Below are positions 1 to 64,000 of a DNA stretch of 64,000 nucleotides, piece after piece. The stretch is from assembly GCA_949318235.1 (NCBI GenBank), contig OX439132.1:23377042-23441041 (forward strand), read 5' to 3'. The notes beneath the pieces were generated by a model that saw only the letters and a program-made list of their open reading frames with translations, was not told the origin of the DNA and did not search any database. A program made the translations under genes and the position numbers. Within the stretch, counting starts at the first letter, position 1. Every line of letters begins with the position of its first letter. The stretch is from Ecdyonurus torrentis (lineage: Eukaryota > Arthropoda > Insecta > Ephemeroptera > Heptageniidae).

Positions 1-61279
<61,279 letters not shown>

Positions 61280-62246
61280 TTTCAAGATCGACTCTTTTCA
61301 CTCCATAGGCTGAAAAGTCCTGAAAAAAAGAAAATATTTGATTAAGTACATTTTACAAATAACTCTTTGACATTCATAAAGTAAATATAGTAAATACTAT
61401 AATTACTTTATGATATTATAATTTATAATATTGTGTTTTTACAAGAAATATAACATTAAGAAACATGTACAAATAAATATTTTGGTAAATATAAAATGCT
61501 CTTGCTTTCATGGGTTTTTTGTTTCAGTGTATGTTGCCAACTTCAAAACAACGAACAGCACGTTTAAATAACGCAAAGAACTCACAAACAACTTAACATT
61601 AACTCTTCAAAAATTTCTTTAATTTTACCGTCTGTTTTTAAGAAACATTATAAGCAAATTTGTCGGTTTACTTAAATAAAGTCATGAGTAAATAATAAAT
61701 AAATAATATATACGTACTGTATATAATTGAATATGTTTAAATAATAAACTTTAAGCTTTGTAAATTTTAATTTAGTAATAAATAATCAGTATGTATACCT
61801 CAAATGAACAATGCAAAGTCACGAAAGACAAAGTCTCGATTATGGTGATTACAAAGATACAGAACTACATCAACGTAAATGGTATGGTAATGTTAGTATA
61901 TTCCATGCTTTTAAAGCAAACAAAAAATTATAGATGGTGCAATAATACAAAAATTACACTGAAAATTATCAATCAATGGTAGATAAATTATTATTAATCC
62001 TCGTATTTAATAGAAATATAAAGTGCACAGAATTGCAATTATTATTTATGTTTCTGCAAAAGTTTGGGTTAGTTTAGGCACATCATTTTACACAAAATAC
62101 AAAATGTCAAAGGAAAATATATCTGGATTTTGAATTAAATAGCGGGGGAGATGTTTGTAAAATATATGCAAACATTAAATATATATCAGTGATGTGCGGC
62201 TGTGCTAGGCAAGCATAAAAAAAAAAGTCGCGTAGAGTGTGTGTGC

Positions 62247-62255
62247 CTATTTATA
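62247..62255 (-). promoter_or_regulatory. Unc-89: TATA box, candidate Unc-89 promoter
   Basis: TATAAATAG on the minus strand, about 970 bp upstream of the Unc-89 ATG, inside a GC-richer patch (about 62185-62345) in otherwise AT-rich DNA. Transcription would start near 62220-62230. The same bases read CTATTTATAC on the other strand, one base off the MEF2 consensus YTAWWWWTAR, a common muscle-gene element. An inverted repeat (GCCAG and CTGGC, 62276-62293) lies just upstream. A 5'UTR intron ending at 61320 would join this to the first coding exon; its donor was not identified. Confidence 0.5.
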
Positions 62256-63475
62256 CTCGAAGAAATAGCCACACGCCAGCACACACACTGGCGACCGCAA
62301 TTTTGTTAAATGTGTAGAGGAAATAAGCAAAGTGAACGCTGGATTAAAGCAAAGTAATTCAATTTTCTTTACTACACCCACCCACCTTACATAAAATTGA
62401 GTGCACGAATGAATGAACTTGCTAAAATACGATTATAATACTAATAATACTATATATATAGTTGAGATATTTGAAAACCTCTAACCACTTTGCCCAGTCT
62501 GAAAAACGTACATGCTGTGTACTATAAAAGTTGTAGTGCTTTCAAATAAATTTCAAGTATTAATGAAAAAGAAAAAACAAAAAAAAACAACTTGTTATTT
62601 GCCACAACAAAAAAAAAATCACGCGTGTAAGACAACAATATTAATTGATTGTGTCACTAAATATAACAAAGATCAATTTAATAATAATATTTTATGCAAT
62701 TCATGACTTTTGCATTAGAATTTTTTTTCATTGTTCCAAACTTATTGATAAAAAGTTTCACAATAAACGTTGCATTGTCATTACACATTGTCACATTGTA
62801 AAAAAAAAGGCATGTTTATTGGTTATAAGCATTATGTTAAATAAATTCTTCTACTCTTCATGCAACACTCAATTAATATAAAATGTGTATAAAAATATTA
62901 AATTATCACAATCAATAAATACTAAATTCTTTTGCATGAGATGAGTGTTTAATTCTAGTATATTCATAGTTACTAATTGAAAAGTTGTTAATTGCATAGA
63001 AAAAAATTAATGATTCTATCAAAAATTATAAACAAGTTAGTGGTGTTTATATAATATAAACAAAATAATTTTTAGCTTCAACACAAGCTTAGTAAAAAAT
63101 TTGATGAGTACATTTTTAGCTACATGCGCGTGATTAAACTTTATTCATGAATATTATTATAATGTTAAAAATTAAAAGTCTTAGCAAAAATAACCCCATT
63201 GTAATGTATATGATATAACAAACAGCTGACTGTTATAATCAGATTGTAATGTGCAAAATAAAAAAAAGCTACAAGATAGATAACATTGTATAGCAAAGTA
63301 GAAGAGCTATGTACGGTATCTTGGCACTGAAAACAGTTTTATTTACTTGTTATATCTACATTAAACGTTATTTTAAGTCATTCTTTTGCAATAATTACAT
63401 TGCATTTCACAAGCAGATTTTTTAACTTATATAAAAGTTTTAAAAATAAACAATTCGTAATATAATCTCATCTTA

Positions 63476-63502
63476 CAAAAAAAAAAAAAAAAAAAAAAAA
63501 AA
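63476..63502 (+). repeat. Poly(A), ~27 nt
   Basis: Homopolymer upstream of the candidate Unc-89 promoter. Similar runs lie at 15160-15188, 21719-21744, 24384-24405, 30538-30566 (T), 43430-43454 (T), 56728-56755 (T) and 56857-56877. Confidence 0.93.
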
Positions 63503-64000
63503 ATAAACTCACAGACATTAAGTTTGCATATTTAAATTTATTTATATATAAAAAGGCGTGTTTAATCTATTTTTAGTGGAAGATTTTAAGTAGAAGTTTG
63601 CTTAAAAAATTTTAATACTTGTCATACATTTAAAATTCAAAACTTATGGTTCAAATATTTCATACAAAAAATAAAATATTATTAAATGTTATCTTGGATT
63701 AATTATATTCTGTGATTTTGTTTTATATAAATATATATGTTTGCATTAAAATAAAGATTGAAAAATTAATAATGCAGAATTAGATCAGCCAAATTACACA
63801 AATCTCACATATGCTGCATTCTGGAATCAGTTGAAATTTCTAAAACTACACAATAGTTACGTATAACTTATATTTAAATATCATTTATATTTTAAAAAAA
63901 TAAATTAACGAATACATTTCCAATTATTTTACAAAATTTCAAAATTTGCAATAATTTTATTTGCAAAGTTCAATGGCACATCACACTCTATAAAAACTTG

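Larger units (their letters stand above)
61320..64000 (-). other. Unc-89: 5'UTR intron and upstream region of Unc-89
   Basis: Contains the acceptor of the first coding exon (61320), the TATA-bearing patch at 62185-62345, and AT-rich DNA to the right edge. No upstream gene was recognised on either strand; the short plus-strand frames here are Lys/Asn/Ile-rich and look like chance. Confidence 0.5.

Overview
This is arthropod nuclear DNA, most likely insect; the order cannot be told from the sequence. It is very AT-rich, full of A/T homopolymers and microsatellites, and has short GC-richer exons with GT-AG borders separated by introns of up to about 14 kb. Nearly everything of interest lies on the minus strand.

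The window is dominated by the 5' two-thirds or so of the domain plan expected at the N-terminus of an Unc-89/obscurin gene, the giant titin-family scaffold of the muscle M-line. I traced 28 coding exons by hand, from an ATG at 61,279 to the left edge. Reading 5' to 3': a short N-terminus (61.2 and 56.3 kb); an SH3 domain split over exons at 42.5 and 26.5 kb, with a frame-neutral 150-nt exon at 34.1 kb inside it; a RhoGEF (DH) domain (26.1 to 10.4 kb); a PH domain (10.4 to 8.0 kb); a charged then Ala/Pro-rich linker (7.5 kb); a 16-residue repeat at the end of the 6.4 kb exon, followed by five 48-nt mini-exons that each encode one more copy (5.9 to 4.5 kb); a Ser/Thr/Pro linker (3.6 kb); and six Ig domains (3.0 kb to position 1). 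The gene runs off the left edge. A TATA box upstream at 62.25 kb fits its promoter.

Inside the 13.6-kb intron between 42.6 and 56.3 kb, on the same strand, lies an uninterrupted 2,189-codon reading frame (51,571 to 45,002) with its own start context, stop and poly(A) signal. It has three CxxTGK repeats at the N-terminus, about 25 F-[VI]-P-G-Q type repeats, a helical middle and a long Lys/Ser/Glu-rich repetitive tail. I do not recognise the family. Its codon use is much more AT-rich than that of the surrounding Unc-89 exons.

The rest is intron or upstream DNA: two inverted copies of a ~350-bp element with TTAA ends, a ~270-bp unit with 23-bp inverted ends at 9.4 kb, a near-perfect 40-bp hairpin at 28.0 kb, several GC-richer islands that could be internal promoters, and many simple repeats. 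No tRNA, rRNA or CRISPR array was seen.
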